Shown here in pieces: positions 8,927 through 16,983 of a stretch of DNA of 64,000 bases (the first letter of the stretch is position 1; every line of letters begins with the position of its first letter). The position numbers were made by a program, and so were the translations under genes. Under the pieces are notes generated by a model. The model searched no databases. It had not been told where the DNA came from and saw nothing but the letters and a program-made list of their open reading frames with translations. Origin of the DNA: Massilia mucilaginosa (lineage in GTDB: Bacteria; Pseudomonadota; Gammaproteobacteria; Burkholderiales; Burkholderiaceae_D); contig NZ_WHJH01000015.1 in the NCBI RefSeq assembly GCF_011682145.1, positions 62,001-126,000 on the forward strand, written 5' to 3'.

Positions 8927-9621
8927 TTGCCGGTCAGCTGCTGCTGGCCTATCACGGATGCGATATCACGACGCGTGACGATCTGGTCAGTGGGAGACTT
9001 GTCCATCTTGATCCTAGTCAAAATTCCTATGACTGGCGTGGACCTGGCGTCTATTTCTTTGAAGGCGATTGTGAGAGAGCGGACCTGTTCGCAAACGCTT
9101 CCCATAGCAATCCCGAAAAGATGTACACCGCGAGGCCAATTGGTACGCCAGCCGTGGTCGGCGCCATCCTCCGGGTGCAGAGTTGGCTGGACATGACGCC
9201 CCAGGCGGGAATCAACGAGTTCGACAAGGCCTATCAAGGCATGTTAACCGGCATGGCAGCCGTTGGCATTCCGATGCCTGAAAATCGCGCCGCTGGTGAA
9301 GATGATACCGATGTCATTCTTCGCAGACTCGACAATGCCGTGTTCACGTTTATTCATCACGTTCGTGCGAACCACGATCCACCATTGACACCGTTTCAAG
9401 CAGTGCGTGGCGCCTTCCCGCAAGGTGCCGAGATGGCGCCGAAATCCGGCTTTCGCAAAGGAACGCATATTCAGGTTGCCCTGTGCGATCCTGGCTGTGT
9501 GGAGGGATGGTTCCTTCCTATTGGCGAGCATCTCTTATCGGATCAGGAATATGACAATGCCATTGCAAGACGGGATGCGATGGCGTTCAAGCGTAAGCCC
9601 AGAAAGCGTCTTTTGACATAG
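8923..9621 (+). CDS. ADP-ribosyltransferase-like toxin candidate
   Basis: The 232-residue protein uses a GTG start overlapping the upstream stop by 4 nt. It is cytoplasmic, with no signal peptide. The N-terminal region reads AYHGCD, then SQNSYDW and GPGVYFFEGD, followed by a helix beginning RADLFA. This His ... Tyr-Phe-x-Glu spacing recalls small ADP-ribosyltransferase-fold proteins that form toxin modules with a short upstream gene. I recognise the pattern but not a named family, so the catalytic assignment is tentative. The C-terminus is rich in Arg/Lys. Composition is lower in GC than the neighbours. Alternatives are an uncharacterised nuclease-like or stress protein. Confidence 0.55.
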   Translation: MIAGQLLLAYHGCDITTRDDLVSGRLVHLDPSQNSYDWRGPGVYFFEGDCERADLFANASHSNPEKMYTARPIGTPAVVGAILRVQSWLDMTPQAGINEFDKAYQGMLTGMAAVGIPMPENRAAGEDDTDVILRRLDNAVFTFIHHVRANHDPPLTPFQAVRGAFPQGAEMAPKSGFRKGTHIQVALCDPGCVEGWFLPIGEHLLSDQEYDNAIARRDAMAFKRKPRKRLLT

Positions 9622-9759
9622 GTTCGCGCGGCAAGTGGGGCAGGTATTGGCTGGGCGTCCGGTGCGTATACCGGATACTTACTGCAAGGCTCGTCGTCAC
9701 TTGGCCATCAAGCCGGGTGCGGTGCTGTCTCTTTTGTGAGGAGATCGCCTGGCTGAAGA

Positions 9760-10026
9760 TCAGTCATTGCACCCCGGTGCGGTCGCCCGCTCCAGCGCCC
9801 CCAGCCACTGCATCGCATGTTCGCGGCTGCTGCCGCACATCTCTTCCGACGGCTGCAAGCCGCCGCAGAACGCCGGCCGTTCCGGCTTGCCGAAAATCAG
9901 GCAGCGCTTGTCCGCGCCAAGCTGGATACAGCGCTCGCCCGCGGCTTTGCCATGGGGCATGCCGGGAATCGGACTGGTGATGGAAGGGGCGGTGCAGCAG
10001 GCGCCGCAATTGTCACGGCAATTCAT
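9760..10026 (-). CDS. YkgJ-family cysteine-cluster protein
   Basis: The 88-residue protein begins [11 protein letters not shown] and contains further cysteines in ERCIQL, KRCLIFG and AFCGG, plus CGSS and a C-terminal PGCND. This matches the UPF0153/YkgJ family of small putative Fe-S or zinc-binding proteins. The biochemical role of the family is unknown. It is divergent from the FadR-type regulator, with about 95 nt between starts, so it may share the operator region, but its sequence gives no functional link to sugar-acid metabolism. The 138 nt downstream (9622-9759) hold no recognisable gene. Confidence 0.85.
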   Translation of the reverse strand: MNCRDNCGACCTAPSITSPIPGMPHGKAAGERCIQLGADKRCLIFGKPERPAFCGGLQPSEEMCGSSREHAMQWLGALERATAPGCND

Positions 10027-10090
10027 GCCATCTCATTTCTGTGGGTGATTCTACGTCGCCCAAGTATACACCCCATCCAATCATAAGATG

Positions 10091-10116
10091 TCGTACAACT
10101 ATTCAAGTTGTATAAT
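10091..10116 (+). promoter_or_regulatory. Promoter/operator of the FadR-type regulator
   Basis: TACAACT (10094-10100) and AGTTGTA (10106-10112) form a perfect inverted repeat with a 5-nt spacer. It overlaps a consensus TATAAT (10111-10116). The left arm extends to TCGTACAACT, whose complement AGTTGTACGA recurs exactly at the kdgD promoter (11025-11034). This makes it a strong candidate for autoregulation by the GntR/FadR protein. No good -35 is visible. Confidence 0.65.
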
Positions 10117-10122
10117 ATGCGC

Positions 10123-10878
10123 ATGACACCATCCACACCTGCCCAGGCGCTGCCGCCACCCCGCAAGAAACACCGCACCCTTGCCCAAGGCGTGGTCGAG
10201 CACATCACGGGCAGCATCCAGCAGGGTGTGCTCAAGCCCGGCGACAAGCTGCCGACCGAGTCGGCCATCATGGAGCAGCACGGCGTGAGCCGCACCGTGG
10301 TGCGCGAAGCCATCTCGCACCTGCAGGCGGCCGGCTGGGCGCAGACCCGGCACGGCATCGGCACCTTCGTCATCGAACGCAGCAACGCGGGCCTGGCGAT
10401 CAACGCCGAGAGCATCGTCACCGTCATGGACGTGCTGGCGATGCTGGAACTGCGCATCAGCATGGAGGCCGAAGCGGCCTGGCTGGCGGCGGCCCGGCGC
10501 AGCGAAGCGCAGGTGGCCGAACTGGCCAAGGTACTGGGCGCCATGCAGCGCAGCGTCGCGCGCGGAAGCCCCGCCGTTGACGCCGATGTGCAGTTTCACC
10601 TGCTGATCGCGCAGGCCACCGGCAACCGCTATTTCGTCGATATCCTGAGCCAGCTGGGCACCACCATCATCCCGCGTGCGCGCATCAACATGCCGCAGCT
10701 CGGGCACGACGATCCGGCCGCCTATCTGGAACGGGTCAACCGCGAGCACGAAGACATCTTCAACGCGATCCTGCGCAAGGACCCGGAAGCGGCGCGCGCC
10801 GCCATGCGCACCCACCTGAGCAACAGCCGCGAACGCCTGCGCCAGGCGCAGCAGCAACTCGAGTCGAACGGGGCCTGA
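10123..10878 (+). CDS. GntR-family (FadR subfamily) transcriptional regulator of the sugar-acid operon
   Basis: The protein is about 250 residues. A winged helix-turn-helix occupies roughly residues 15-85, including GDKLPTESAIMEQHGVSRT and the wing GIGTFVI. An all-helical FCD effector domain with metal-ligand-type histidines (FHLLIAQATG and later HL) follows. FCD regulators usually repress and release DNA on binding an organic acid. The kdgD operon lies directly downstream on the same strand and shares its operator motif, so local control of sugar-acid use is inferred. Start choice: TTG at 10108 and ATG at 10117 are possible, but a TATAAT ending at 10116 would place the transcript start near 10123. 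That suggests a leaderless mRNA starting at this ATG. Confidence 0.88.
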   Translation: MTPSTPAQALPPPRKKHRTLAQGVVEHITGSIQQGVLKPGDKLPTESAIMEQHGVSRTVVREAISHLQAAGWAQTRHGIGTFVIERSNAGLAINAESIVTVMDVLAMLELRISMEAEAAWLAAARRSEAQVAELAKVLGAMQRSVARGSPAVDADVQFHLLIAQATGNRYFVDILSQLGTTIIPRARINMPQLGHDDPAAYLERVNREHEDIFNAILRKDPEAARAAMRTHLSNSRERLRQAQQQLESNGA

Positions 10879-10904
10879 TCCCGCCGGCCCACCGATTGCC
10901 CCCA

Positions 10905-10930
10905 CGGGAGCCTGCCCGCCGGCGCTCCCG
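10905..10930 (+). terminator. Hairpin after the FadR-type gene, possible weak terminator
   Basis: CGGGAGC (10905-10911) pairs perfectly with GCTCCCG (10924-10930) around a 12-nt loop, 26 nt after the regulator stop. No T-run follows, so it may be a pause or Rho-dependent site. The rest of 10879-11006 shows no gene. Confidence 0.3.
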
Positions 10931-11006
10931 CTGATCTGCGCTTCCCTCCCGCTTTCCGCCTTCCCAGTCCGCCCCGGCGCCTCCGCCATCCGTCTCAACG
11001 TTGTGC

Positions 11007-11046
11007 TTGCTTATGTCGAAGACTAGTTGTACGATGACGTATCACT
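11007..11046 (+). promoter_or_regulatory. kdgD promoter with FadR-type operator
   Basis: A possible -35 TTGCTT (11007-11012) and -10 TACGAT (11030-11035) are 17 nt apart. Overlapping the -10 is a 22-bp interrupted palindrome at 11025-11046, with arms AGTnnTACG and CGTAnnACT separated by four bases. The 10-mer AGTTGTACGA is identical to the complement at 10091-10100 in the regulator's own promoter. A repressor bound here would occlude RNA polymerase. Confidence 0.6.
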
Positions 11047-11080
11047 AGTGCCAAACAACCCGCCTATATCTGGAGACCCC

Positions 11081-11992
11081 ATGAATCCGCAAGAACTCAA
11101 ACACATCCTGTCGTCCGGCCTGCTGTCGTTCCCGCTGACCGACTTCGACGACCAGGGCAATTTCAACGCGCGCACCTACGCCGAGCGCCTCGAATGGCTT
11201 GCTCCGTACGGCGCCAGCGCCTTGTTCGCGGCCGGCGGCACCGGTGAGTTCTTCTCCCTGACCCCAAGCGAATACTCGGACGTGATCCGCACCGCGGTCG
11301 ACACCTGCCGTGGCAAGGTGCCGATCCTGGCCGGCGCCGGCGGCCCGACCCGCACCGCGATCGCCCTGGCCCAGGAAGCCGAGCGCCTCGGCGCCCACGG
11401 TATCCTGCTGCTGCCGCACTACCTGACCGAAGCGAGCCAGGATGGCCTGATCGCCCACGTCGAAGCGGTCTGCGCTTCCGTCAAATTCGGCGTCGTCGTC
11501 TACAACCGCGGCCAGTGCCGCCTGACCGCCGACTCGCTCGAAAAACTGGCCGCGCGCTGCCCTAACCTGATCGGCTTCAAGGACGGCATCGGCGACATCG
11601 AACTGATGGTGCAGATCTGGCGCCGCATGGGCGACCGCTTCAGCTACCTGGGCGGCCTGCCTACTGCCGAAGTCTACGCAGCGGCCTACAAGGCGCTGGG
11701 CACCCCGGTGTACTCGTCGGCCGTCTTCAACTTCATGCCGAAAATGGCGATGGACTTCTACCACGCCGTTGCCGCCGAAGACCACGCGACCACCAACCGC
11801 CTGCTCGACCAGTTCTTCCTGCCTTACCTCGACATCCGCAACCGCAAGGCCGGCTACGCAGTCAGTATCGTCAAGGCCGGCGCGCGCCTGGTAGGCCACT
11901 CGGCCGGCCCGGTACGCGCGCCATTGACCGACCTGACGGCCGAAGAAGACGCGATGCTGGAGAAGCTGATCAGCGCCCAGGGCGCCCAATAA
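11081..11992 (+). CDS. kdgD: 5-dehydro-4-deoxyglucarate dehydratase
   Basis: The 303-residue protein belongs to the DHDPS/N-acetylneuraminate lyase aldolase family. The N-terminal MNPQELK, the [13 protein letters not shown] block, Y141 in VVVYNR and the Schiff-base K167 in GFKDG match 5-dehydro-4-deoxyglucarate dehydratase (EC 4.2.1.41). That enzyme decarboxylates and dehydrates the glucarate/galactarate intermediate to 2-oxoglutarate semialdehyde. The [12 protein letters not shown]-terminus is also typical. The ATG at 11081 has GGAG 5 nt upstream; an upstream TTG at 11027 lies inside the operator and is rejected. The next gene encodes the enzyme for its product. A deoxy-arabinonate dehydratase of the same family is the main alternative. 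Confidence 0.92.
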   Translation: MNPQELKHILSSGLLSFPLTDFDDQGNFNARTYAERLEWLAPYGASALFAAGGTGEFFSLTPSEYSDVIRTAVDTCRGKVPILAGAGGPTRTAIALAQEAERLGAHGILLLPHYLTEASQDGLIAHVEAVCASVKFGVVVYNRGQCRLTADSLEKLAARCPNLIGFKDGIGDIELMVQIWRRMGDRFSYLGGLPTAEVYAAAYKALGTPVYSSAVFNFMPKMAMDFYHAVAAEDHATTNRLLDQFFLPYLDIRNRKAGYAVSIVKAGARLVGHSAGPVRAPLTDLTAEEDAMLEKLISAQGAQ

Positions 11993-12027
11993 TCCCGATC
12001 GAGGAACCGATTTTGGAGATCAAAGAT

Positions 12028-13608
12028 ATGCAAATCAATGGAGAAATGGTCATCGGCCAACGCACCCTGCGCGGCACGGCCGGCGTGGTGCGCGCGATCG
12101 ACCCGTCCCGCAACGACGCGATGGGCCCGGACTTCGGCCTGGCCACCGACGCCGACGTCGATGCCGCCTGCGCCCTGGCGCAAAGCGCCTTCGACGCCTA
12201 CCGCGGCACCACGCTGGAACAGCGCGCGGTCTTCCTGGAGACCATCGCCGAAGGCATCCTCAATCTCGGCCCCACCTTGATCGAACGCGCCGCGTTGGAG
12301 ACCGGCCTGCCGACCGCGCGCCTGGAGGGGGAGCGTGGCCGCACCGTCAATCAACTGCGCCTGTTCGCCAAGGTCGCGCGCGACGGCTACTTCATCGACG
12401 CCACCATCGATTCGGCCCTGCCGGATCGCGTGCCGCCGCGCCCCGATCTGCGCCTGCGCAAGATCCCGCTGGGACCGGTCGCCGTGTTCGGCGCCAGTAA
12501 CTTCCCGCTGGCCTTCTCGGTCGGCGGCGGCGACACCGCCTCGGCGCTGGCCGCAGGTTGCCCGGTCGTGGTCAAGGCGCACGGCGCCCACCTCGGCACC
12601 TCGGAACTGGTCGGCAAGGTCATTCAAAAAGCGGTGGCCGACTGCAAACTGCCCGAAGGCGTGTTCTCGATGCTGTTCGGCGAAGGCCGCCAGATCGGCC
12701 AGCGCCTGGTCGACCATCCGGCCATCAAGGCGGTTGGCTTTACCGGCTCGCGCCAGGGCGGCCTGGCGCTGATGCGCACCGCGGCCCTGCGCCCGGAACC
12801 GATCCCCGTGTACGCAGAAATGAGCAGCATCAATCCGGTGTTCCTGCTGCCGGCGGCCTTGTCAAGCGACCGCGCCGCCGTGGCGCAAGGCTTCGTCGAT
12901 TCGCTGACCCTGGGCGTCGGCCAGTTCTGCACCAACCCGGGCCTGGTCATGGGCCTCAAGGGCGACCATTTCGACCAGTTCGTCGAAGCGGCAGCAAGCG
13001 CGCTGCAAGCCAAGGGCGCCGGCACCATGCTCACCCCCGGCATCCACAAGGCCTACGTCGGCGGCGTGGAGCAGCTCTCCGGCATCGACGGCGTGACCCT
13101 GGTCGCGCAGGGCAAGGAAGATGGCGCCGGCTGCGCGGCGCAAGCCTCGCTGTACGTGTGCGACGCGGCCACCTACCTGTCCACCCCTGCGCTGGAATCC
13201 GAGATTTTCGGGCCGTGCGCCTTGCTGGTGCGCTGCCGCGACGCCGAGCAAATGCAGCAGGTTGCCGAACACCTCGAAGGCCAGTTGACCGCCACCGTGC
13301 ACGCCCTGGCCGCCGACCGCGCCCATGCCGCCGCGCTGCTGCCGGTCCTGGAACGCAAGGCGGGCCGCATCCTGTTCAACGGCTACCCTACCGGCGTCGA
13401 AGTGGCGCATGCCATGGTCCACGGCGGCCCGTTCCCGGCCACTTCCGACAGCCGCAGCACCTCGGTGGGCGCGTCCGCCATCGACCGCTTCCTGCGTCCG
13501 GTGTGCTACCAGAACGTGCCGGCGGACTTGCTTCCGGAGGCGCTGGCCGACCATAATCCACTGGGCCTGACCCGCCTTGTCGACGGAGGCATGCAACAAC
13601 CCAAGTAA
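12028..13608 (+). CDS. 2,5-dioxovalerate (alpha-ketoglutarate semialdehyde) dehydrogenase
   Basis: With the ATG at 12028 (GGAG 9 nt upstream) the protein has 526 residues. It is an aldehyde dehydrogenase: [16 protein letters not shown] gives the cofactor region, VGFTGSR the glycine motif, E264 in [10 protein letters not shown] the general base and C301 in GQFCTNPG the nucleophile. The long form with these motifs matches NADP-linked ketoglutarate semialdehyde dehydrogenase, which yields 2-oxoglutarate. It sits 35 nt after kdgD and uses the product of KdgD. An in-frame TTG at 12013 lies just upstream of the ribosome site and is not preferred. Confidence 0.92.
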   Translation: MQINGEMVIGQRTLRGTAGVVRAIDPSRNDAMGPDFGLATDADVDAACALAQSAFDAYRGTTLEQRAVFLETIAEGILNLGPTLIERAALETGLPTARLEGERGRTVNQLRLFAKVARDGYFIDATIDSALPDRVPPRPDLRLRKIPLGPVAVFGASNFPLAFSVGGGDTASALAAGCPVVVKAHGAHLGTSELVGKVIQKAVADCKLPEGVFSMLFGEGRQIGQRLVDHPAIKAVGFTGSRQGGLALMRTAALRPEPIPVYAEMSSINPVFLLPAALSSDRAAVAQGFVDSLTLGVGQFCTNPGLVMGLKGDHFDQFVEAAASALQAKGAGTMLTPGIHKAYVGGVEQLSGIDGVTLVAQGKEDGAGCAAQASLYVCDAATYLSTPALESEIFGPCALLVRCRDAEQMQQVAEHLEGQLTATVHALAADRAHAAALLPVLERKAGRILFNGYPTGVEVAHAMVHGGPFPATSDSRSTSVGASAIDRFLRPVCYQNVPADLLPEALADHNPLGLTRLVDGGMQQPK

Positions 13609-13694
13609 GGCTGGTCGCGCTGCCGTCGATACAAGGTGTGGAGACGCCTGGCGGCAGCGCGCTGTTTCTAAAAACAACCATAAAGAAGCGACCG

Positions 13695-15062
13695 ATGAAC
13701 CAGCAAGTCATAGGCAAGTACCGGTGGACCATTTGCGCCCTCCTGTTCTTCGCCACCACCATCAATTATCTGGACCGCCAGGTCCTGAGCCTGTTAGCCA
13801 CCGACCTGTCCAAAGAATTCGGCTGGTCGAATACCGATTACGCCAACATCACGGCGGCCTTCCAGTTTGTGTACGCGTTTTCGATGCTGTTCGCCGGCCG
13901 CGTGATCGACAAACTCGGTACCAAGCGCGCCTTCGTGCTGGCCATTACCATCTGGTCGCTCGGCGCGATCATGCACGCGTTTGCGATTGGCGTGGGCGAG
14001 GGCATCAACGGCGTCCTGACCAGCCTTGGCATGACCGTGGTGCCGGTGTCGATCGCCGGCTTCATGATGTCGCGCGCGGTGCTGGCGCTGGGCGAAGCGG
14101 GTAACTTCCCCGCCGCGATCAAGGCCACCGCCGAATACTTCCCCAAGAAGGAACGCTCGTTCGCCACCGGCATCTTCAACTCCGGCGCCAACGTCGGCGC
14201 GATCCTGGCGCCGCTCACGGTGCCGGTCATCGCCGCCGCGTGGGGCTGGCAGATGGCCTTCATCATCATCGGCGCCATCGGTTTTGTGTGGATGGCGCTG
14301 TGGATGGTGTTCTACGATACCCCGGCCGAACAGAAGCGCATGGGCAAGGCGGAACTCGATTACATCAACAGCGACTGCGCGGTGGTGCCCGAGCCGGTTG
14401 CCGGTGTCGTCAAGCCGAAGACCTCGTGGTTCAAGCTGCTCGGCTACCGCCAGACCTGGGCCTTCGCGCTCGGCAAATTCATGACCGACGGCGTCTGGTG
14501 GTTTTTCCTTTTCTGGCTGCCCAAGTACCTGGCCGCGACCTATGGCCTGAAAGGCACCGACATCATCGTGCCGCTGGCCGTCTTGTACAGCATGACCATG
14601 GTCGGCAGTATCGGCGGCGGCTGGTTCCCGACCTGGTTCATCAACCGCGGCGACAATCCCTACGACGGCCGCATGAAGGCCATGCTGTGCATCGCCTTCA
14701 TTCCGCTGGTGGTGTTGCTGGCGCAGCCGTTCGGCTACATCAGCTTCTGGGTACCGGTGATCCTGATCGGCATTGGCGCCTCCGCGCACCAGGCCTGGTC
14801 GGCCAACATCTTCACCACCGTGTCCGACATGTTCCCGAAACATAGCGTCGGTTCGGTGGTGGGCATCGGCGGCATGTTCGGCGGCATGGGCGGCGTTCTG
14901 TTGACCAAGCTCGGTGGCTGGCTGTTCGACTATTATGGTGCGCTGGGCCAGATCAGTACCGGCTACATGATCATGTTCTCGATCTGCGCGCTGGCCTACC
15001 TGGCGGCATGGATGATGATGAAAACACTGGTGCCGCGTTACCGCGAAATCACCGATCTGTAA
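13695..15062 (+). CDS. MFS sugar-acid/hexuronate transporter (ACS family)
   Basis: The 455-residue inner-membrane protein has about 12 hydrophobic segments. The N-terminal signature YRWTICALLFFATTINYLDR is characteristic of anion:cation symporters such as the hexuronate (ExuT) and glucarate/galactarate (GudP) carriers. A basic cytoplasmic loop occurs near residues 210-230. It is followed 7 nt later by the lactonase gene and preceded by the two catabolic enzymes, so it very likely brings in uronic or aldaric acid by proton symport. A GTG at 13638 would add 19 non-membrane residues and is not preferred; the ATG at 13695 directly precedes the conserved start. Exact substrate is unresolved. Confidence 0.88.
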   Translation: MNQQVIGKYRWTICALLFFATTINYLDRQVLSLLATDLSKEFGWSNTDYANITAAFQFVYAFSMLFAGRVIDKLGTKRAFVLAITIWSLGAIMHAFAIGVGEGINGVLTSLGMTVVPVSIAGFMMSRAVLALGEAGNFPAAIKATAEYFPKKERSFATGIFNSGANVGAILAPLTVPVIAAAWGWQMAFIIIGAIGFVWMALWMVFYDTPAEQKRMGKAELDYINSDCAVVPEPVAGVVKPKTSWFKLLGYRQTWAFALGKFMTDGVWWFFLFWLPKYLAATYGLKGTDIIVPLAVLYSMTMVGSIGGGWFPTWFINRGDNPYDGRMKAMLCIAFIPLVVLLAQPFGYISFWVPVILIGIGASAHQAWSANIFTTVSDMFPKHSVGSVVGIGGMFGGMGGVLLTKLGGWLFDYYGALGQISTGYMIMFSICALAYLAAWMMMKTLVPRYREITDL

Positions 15063-15069
15063 GGGCATT

Positions 15070-15963
15070 ATGAGCACGCAAGCGAGCATCGAAAAAGTAC
15101 CGGACGTGCACTGCGCGGTGGGCGAAAGCCCGCTGTGGAGCGCCGCGGAGGGCGCCTGGTACTGGGTCGACATCCTGGGCCGGCGCATCTGGCGCCTCGA
15201 TGCCGCAAGCGGCGAACAGCGTATCTGGTTCACCACCGAAATGCCGGCCTGTATCGCGCTCACCGAGAGCGGCGGCCTGGTGGCCGGGATGGAAACCGGC
15301 GTGTTCGAGCTCACCATGGACATCGAGGTGCATGTCCGCGCCGCGCTGCTCGCTGCGCTGCCCGGCATGAAACAGGGCATGCGCTTCAACGATGGCCGCT
15401 GCGACCGGCAGGGGCGGTTCTGGAGCGGCACGCTGTACCTGGACAAGCCTGAACTGCGCGCCGAGGGAAGCCTGTACCGCTACACGCGCGAGCAGGGCTT
15501 TTCGGCGCCGCTGGTATCGAACCTGGTGGTGCAGAACGGCCTCGGGTTTTCGCCGGACGGGCGCACCATGTATTTGTCCGACTCGCACGTATCGCGCCAG
15601 CTGATCTGGGCCTTCGACTACGACACCGACAGCGGCACGCCGACCAATCAGCGCATGTTGGTCGACATGAACGCCCATCGCGGCCGTCCCGACGGCGCGG
15701 CGGTCGATGTCGACGGCTGCTACTGGATTTGCGGGAACGACGGCGGCTGCCTGCTGCGCTTCACGCCCGAGGGCAAGCTCGATCGCACCATCGACCTGCC
15801 GCTGCTCAAACCGTCGATGTGCAGCTTCGGCGGCCCCGGCATGGACACCCTGCTGGTCACCTCGATCGCGGCCGGCAGACTGCCCGAAGACAGCGAATCG
15901 GGCGCTGTGCTGCTGGTGCGCCCGGGCGTGCAGGGCATGCCGGAGACCGCGTTTCGCGCATGA
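15070..15963 (+). CDS. SMP-30/gluconolactonase-family sugar lactonase
   Basis: The 297-residue protein is a six-bladed beta-propeller lactonase. The metal ligands known from the family are all present at matching spacing: E19 in VGESP, N107 in RFNDGR, N156 in QNGLGF and D208 in RPDGAA. Proteins of this family hydrolyse aldono- or aldaro-lactones using one divalent metal. Next to kdgD, it probably opens galactaro- or glucaro-lactones made by uronate dehydrogenase, although no uronate dehydrogenase gene is present in this window. It has no signal peptide, so it acts in the cytoplasm. It is the last operon gene, with a clear terminator 3 nt after its stop. Confidence 0.9.
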   Translation: MSTQASIEKVPDVHCAVGESPLWSAAEGAWYWVDILGRRIWRLDAASGEQRIWFTTEMPACIALTESGGLVAGMETGVFELTMDIEVHVRAALLAALPGMKQGMRFNDGRCDRQGRFWSGTLYLDKPELRAEGSLYRYTREQGFSAPLVSNLVVQNGLGFSPDGRTMYLSDSHVSRQLIWAFDYDTDSGTPTNQRMLVDMNAHRGRPDGAAVDVDGCYWICGNDGGCLLRFTPEGKLDRTIDLPLLKPSMCSFGGPGMDTLLVTSIAAGRLPEDSESGAVLLVRPGVQGMPETAFRA

Positions 15964-15966
15964 ATA

Positions 15967-15988
15967 CGGGCCTGCGGGCCCGGTTTTT
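15967..15988 (+). terminator. Rho-independent terminator of the kdgD operon
   Basis: CGGGCC (15967-15972) pairs with GGCCCG (15977-15982) around a TGCG loop and is followed by G and five T (15984-15988). It sits directly after the lactonase stop codon. Confidence 0.88.
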
Positions 15989-16003
15989 CGCTAAGATGGG
16001 AGC

Positions 16004-16525
16004 ATGAAGCTCCAACGACTCAATCCAGCCCACGCCCCGGCATACCGTGCGATCACGCTCGAAGCGCTCGATCTGCATCCGGACGCCTACACCTCCAGCG
16101 CCGAAGAACGCGCGCTGCGTCCCGCAGCATGGTGGGAGGCGCGCCTGAACCCCGATCCGGACTTTAACGAAGTGGTGCTCGGCGCTTTCGACGACGACGG
16201 CGCGCTCGTCGGCACGGCCGGCCTGTCGTTTGAAGCGCGCGAAAAGGGCCGCCACAAGGTCACCTTGTTCGGCATGTACATCACGCCGCGCTGCCGCCGT
16301 GCGGGCCTTGGCGCGCAATTGATGAACGCCGCGCTCGATTACGCCAGCGCGCGTCCGCATGCAAAAATCATCCAGCTCACGGTCACCGAACAGAACGCGG
16401 CTGCCCGCGACCTGTACCAGCGGCTCGGCTTCGCCGTCTTTGGCGTTGAACCGTACGCCATCGCGCTCGGCGAGCGCTATCTGTCCAAGGTTCACATGTG
16501 GCGCGCACTGGCGGACCTGGACTGA
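16004..16525 (+). CDS. GNAT-family N-acetyltransferase
   Basis: The 173-residue protein shows the GNAT fold. An acetyl-CoA pyrophosphate-binding loop, RRAGLGAQLM, follows the FGMYITP strand, and a later LTVTEQNAAARDLYQRLGF segment is typical of motif B. It starts 15 nt after the preceding terminator and so probably has its own weak promoter or depends on read-through. The acceptor (protein, antibiotic or small amine) cannot be deduced. It converges with the NTF2-like gene, with one base between stop codons. Confidence 0.87.
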   Translation: MKLQRLNPAHAPAYRAITLEALDLHPDAYTSSAEERALRPAAWWEARLNPDPDFNEVVLGAFDDDGALVGTAGLSFEAREKGRHKVTLFGMYITPRCRRAGLGAQLMNAALDYASARPHAKIIQLTVTEQNAAARDLYQRLGFAVFGVEPYAIALGERYLSKVHMWRALADLD

Positions 16526-16526
16526 G

Positions 16527-16955
16527 CTATTTGGCCTTGCGCGACGACCAGTGAAAATGCAGCACCACCCAGCCGTCGCCCTTTTTCTCCAGGATGGCGG
16601 TCTCGGTGCCCACCGCGTTGATGGCCTTGCCCTTGAAGGCTCCCCTGGTTTCGACCTCGTCGAGCAGGATCGCCACATTGCCTTCGAGCCGTTCCTTATG
16701 GCGCACCACCCTGCGCGTGGTCACCCTGGCAAAGGCAATGTCGTTGGCCAGGTGGTGATCCACGTACTCGCTGCGCGAACGTTCCACGTGACCGGCCTCG
16801 TAAATGACGGCCTCGGGACTGAGCAGCGTCATCGCGCGCGCCTCGTCGCCCGCGTGCAGGGCGGCGTGGAAGGCCGCCAGCGTTTCGCTGGGCGTCGCCG
16901 CCCGGGCCTGGAGCGACGCCAGTGCGATGACGGCAAGCAGAACGAATTGGCGCAT
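16527..16955 (-). CDS. Exported SnoaL/NTF2-like protein (DUF4440 type)
   Basis: The 142-residue protein has a signal peptide ending near ARA (residue 19). A compact NTF2-like fold follows: an N-terminal helix pair (SETLAAFHAALHAGDEARAMTL), then beta strands ending in WVVLHFHW. Such domains can bind small ligands or act as enzymes, but no specific reaction can be assigned. It is the last gene of the minus-strand copper operon, 28 nt after the multicopper oxidase. An accessory role in the periplasm is likely but unproven. Confidence 0.8.
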   Translation of the reverse strand: MRQFVLLAVIALASLQARAATPSETLAAFHAALHAGDEARAMTLLSPEAVIYEAGHVERSRSEYVDHHLANDIAFARVTTRRVVRHKERLEGNVAILLDEVETRGAFKGKAINAVGTETAILEKKGDGWVVLHFHWSSRKAK

Positions 16956-16983
16956 CAGCTTCTTTCAATGGTTGAAAAAAGCG

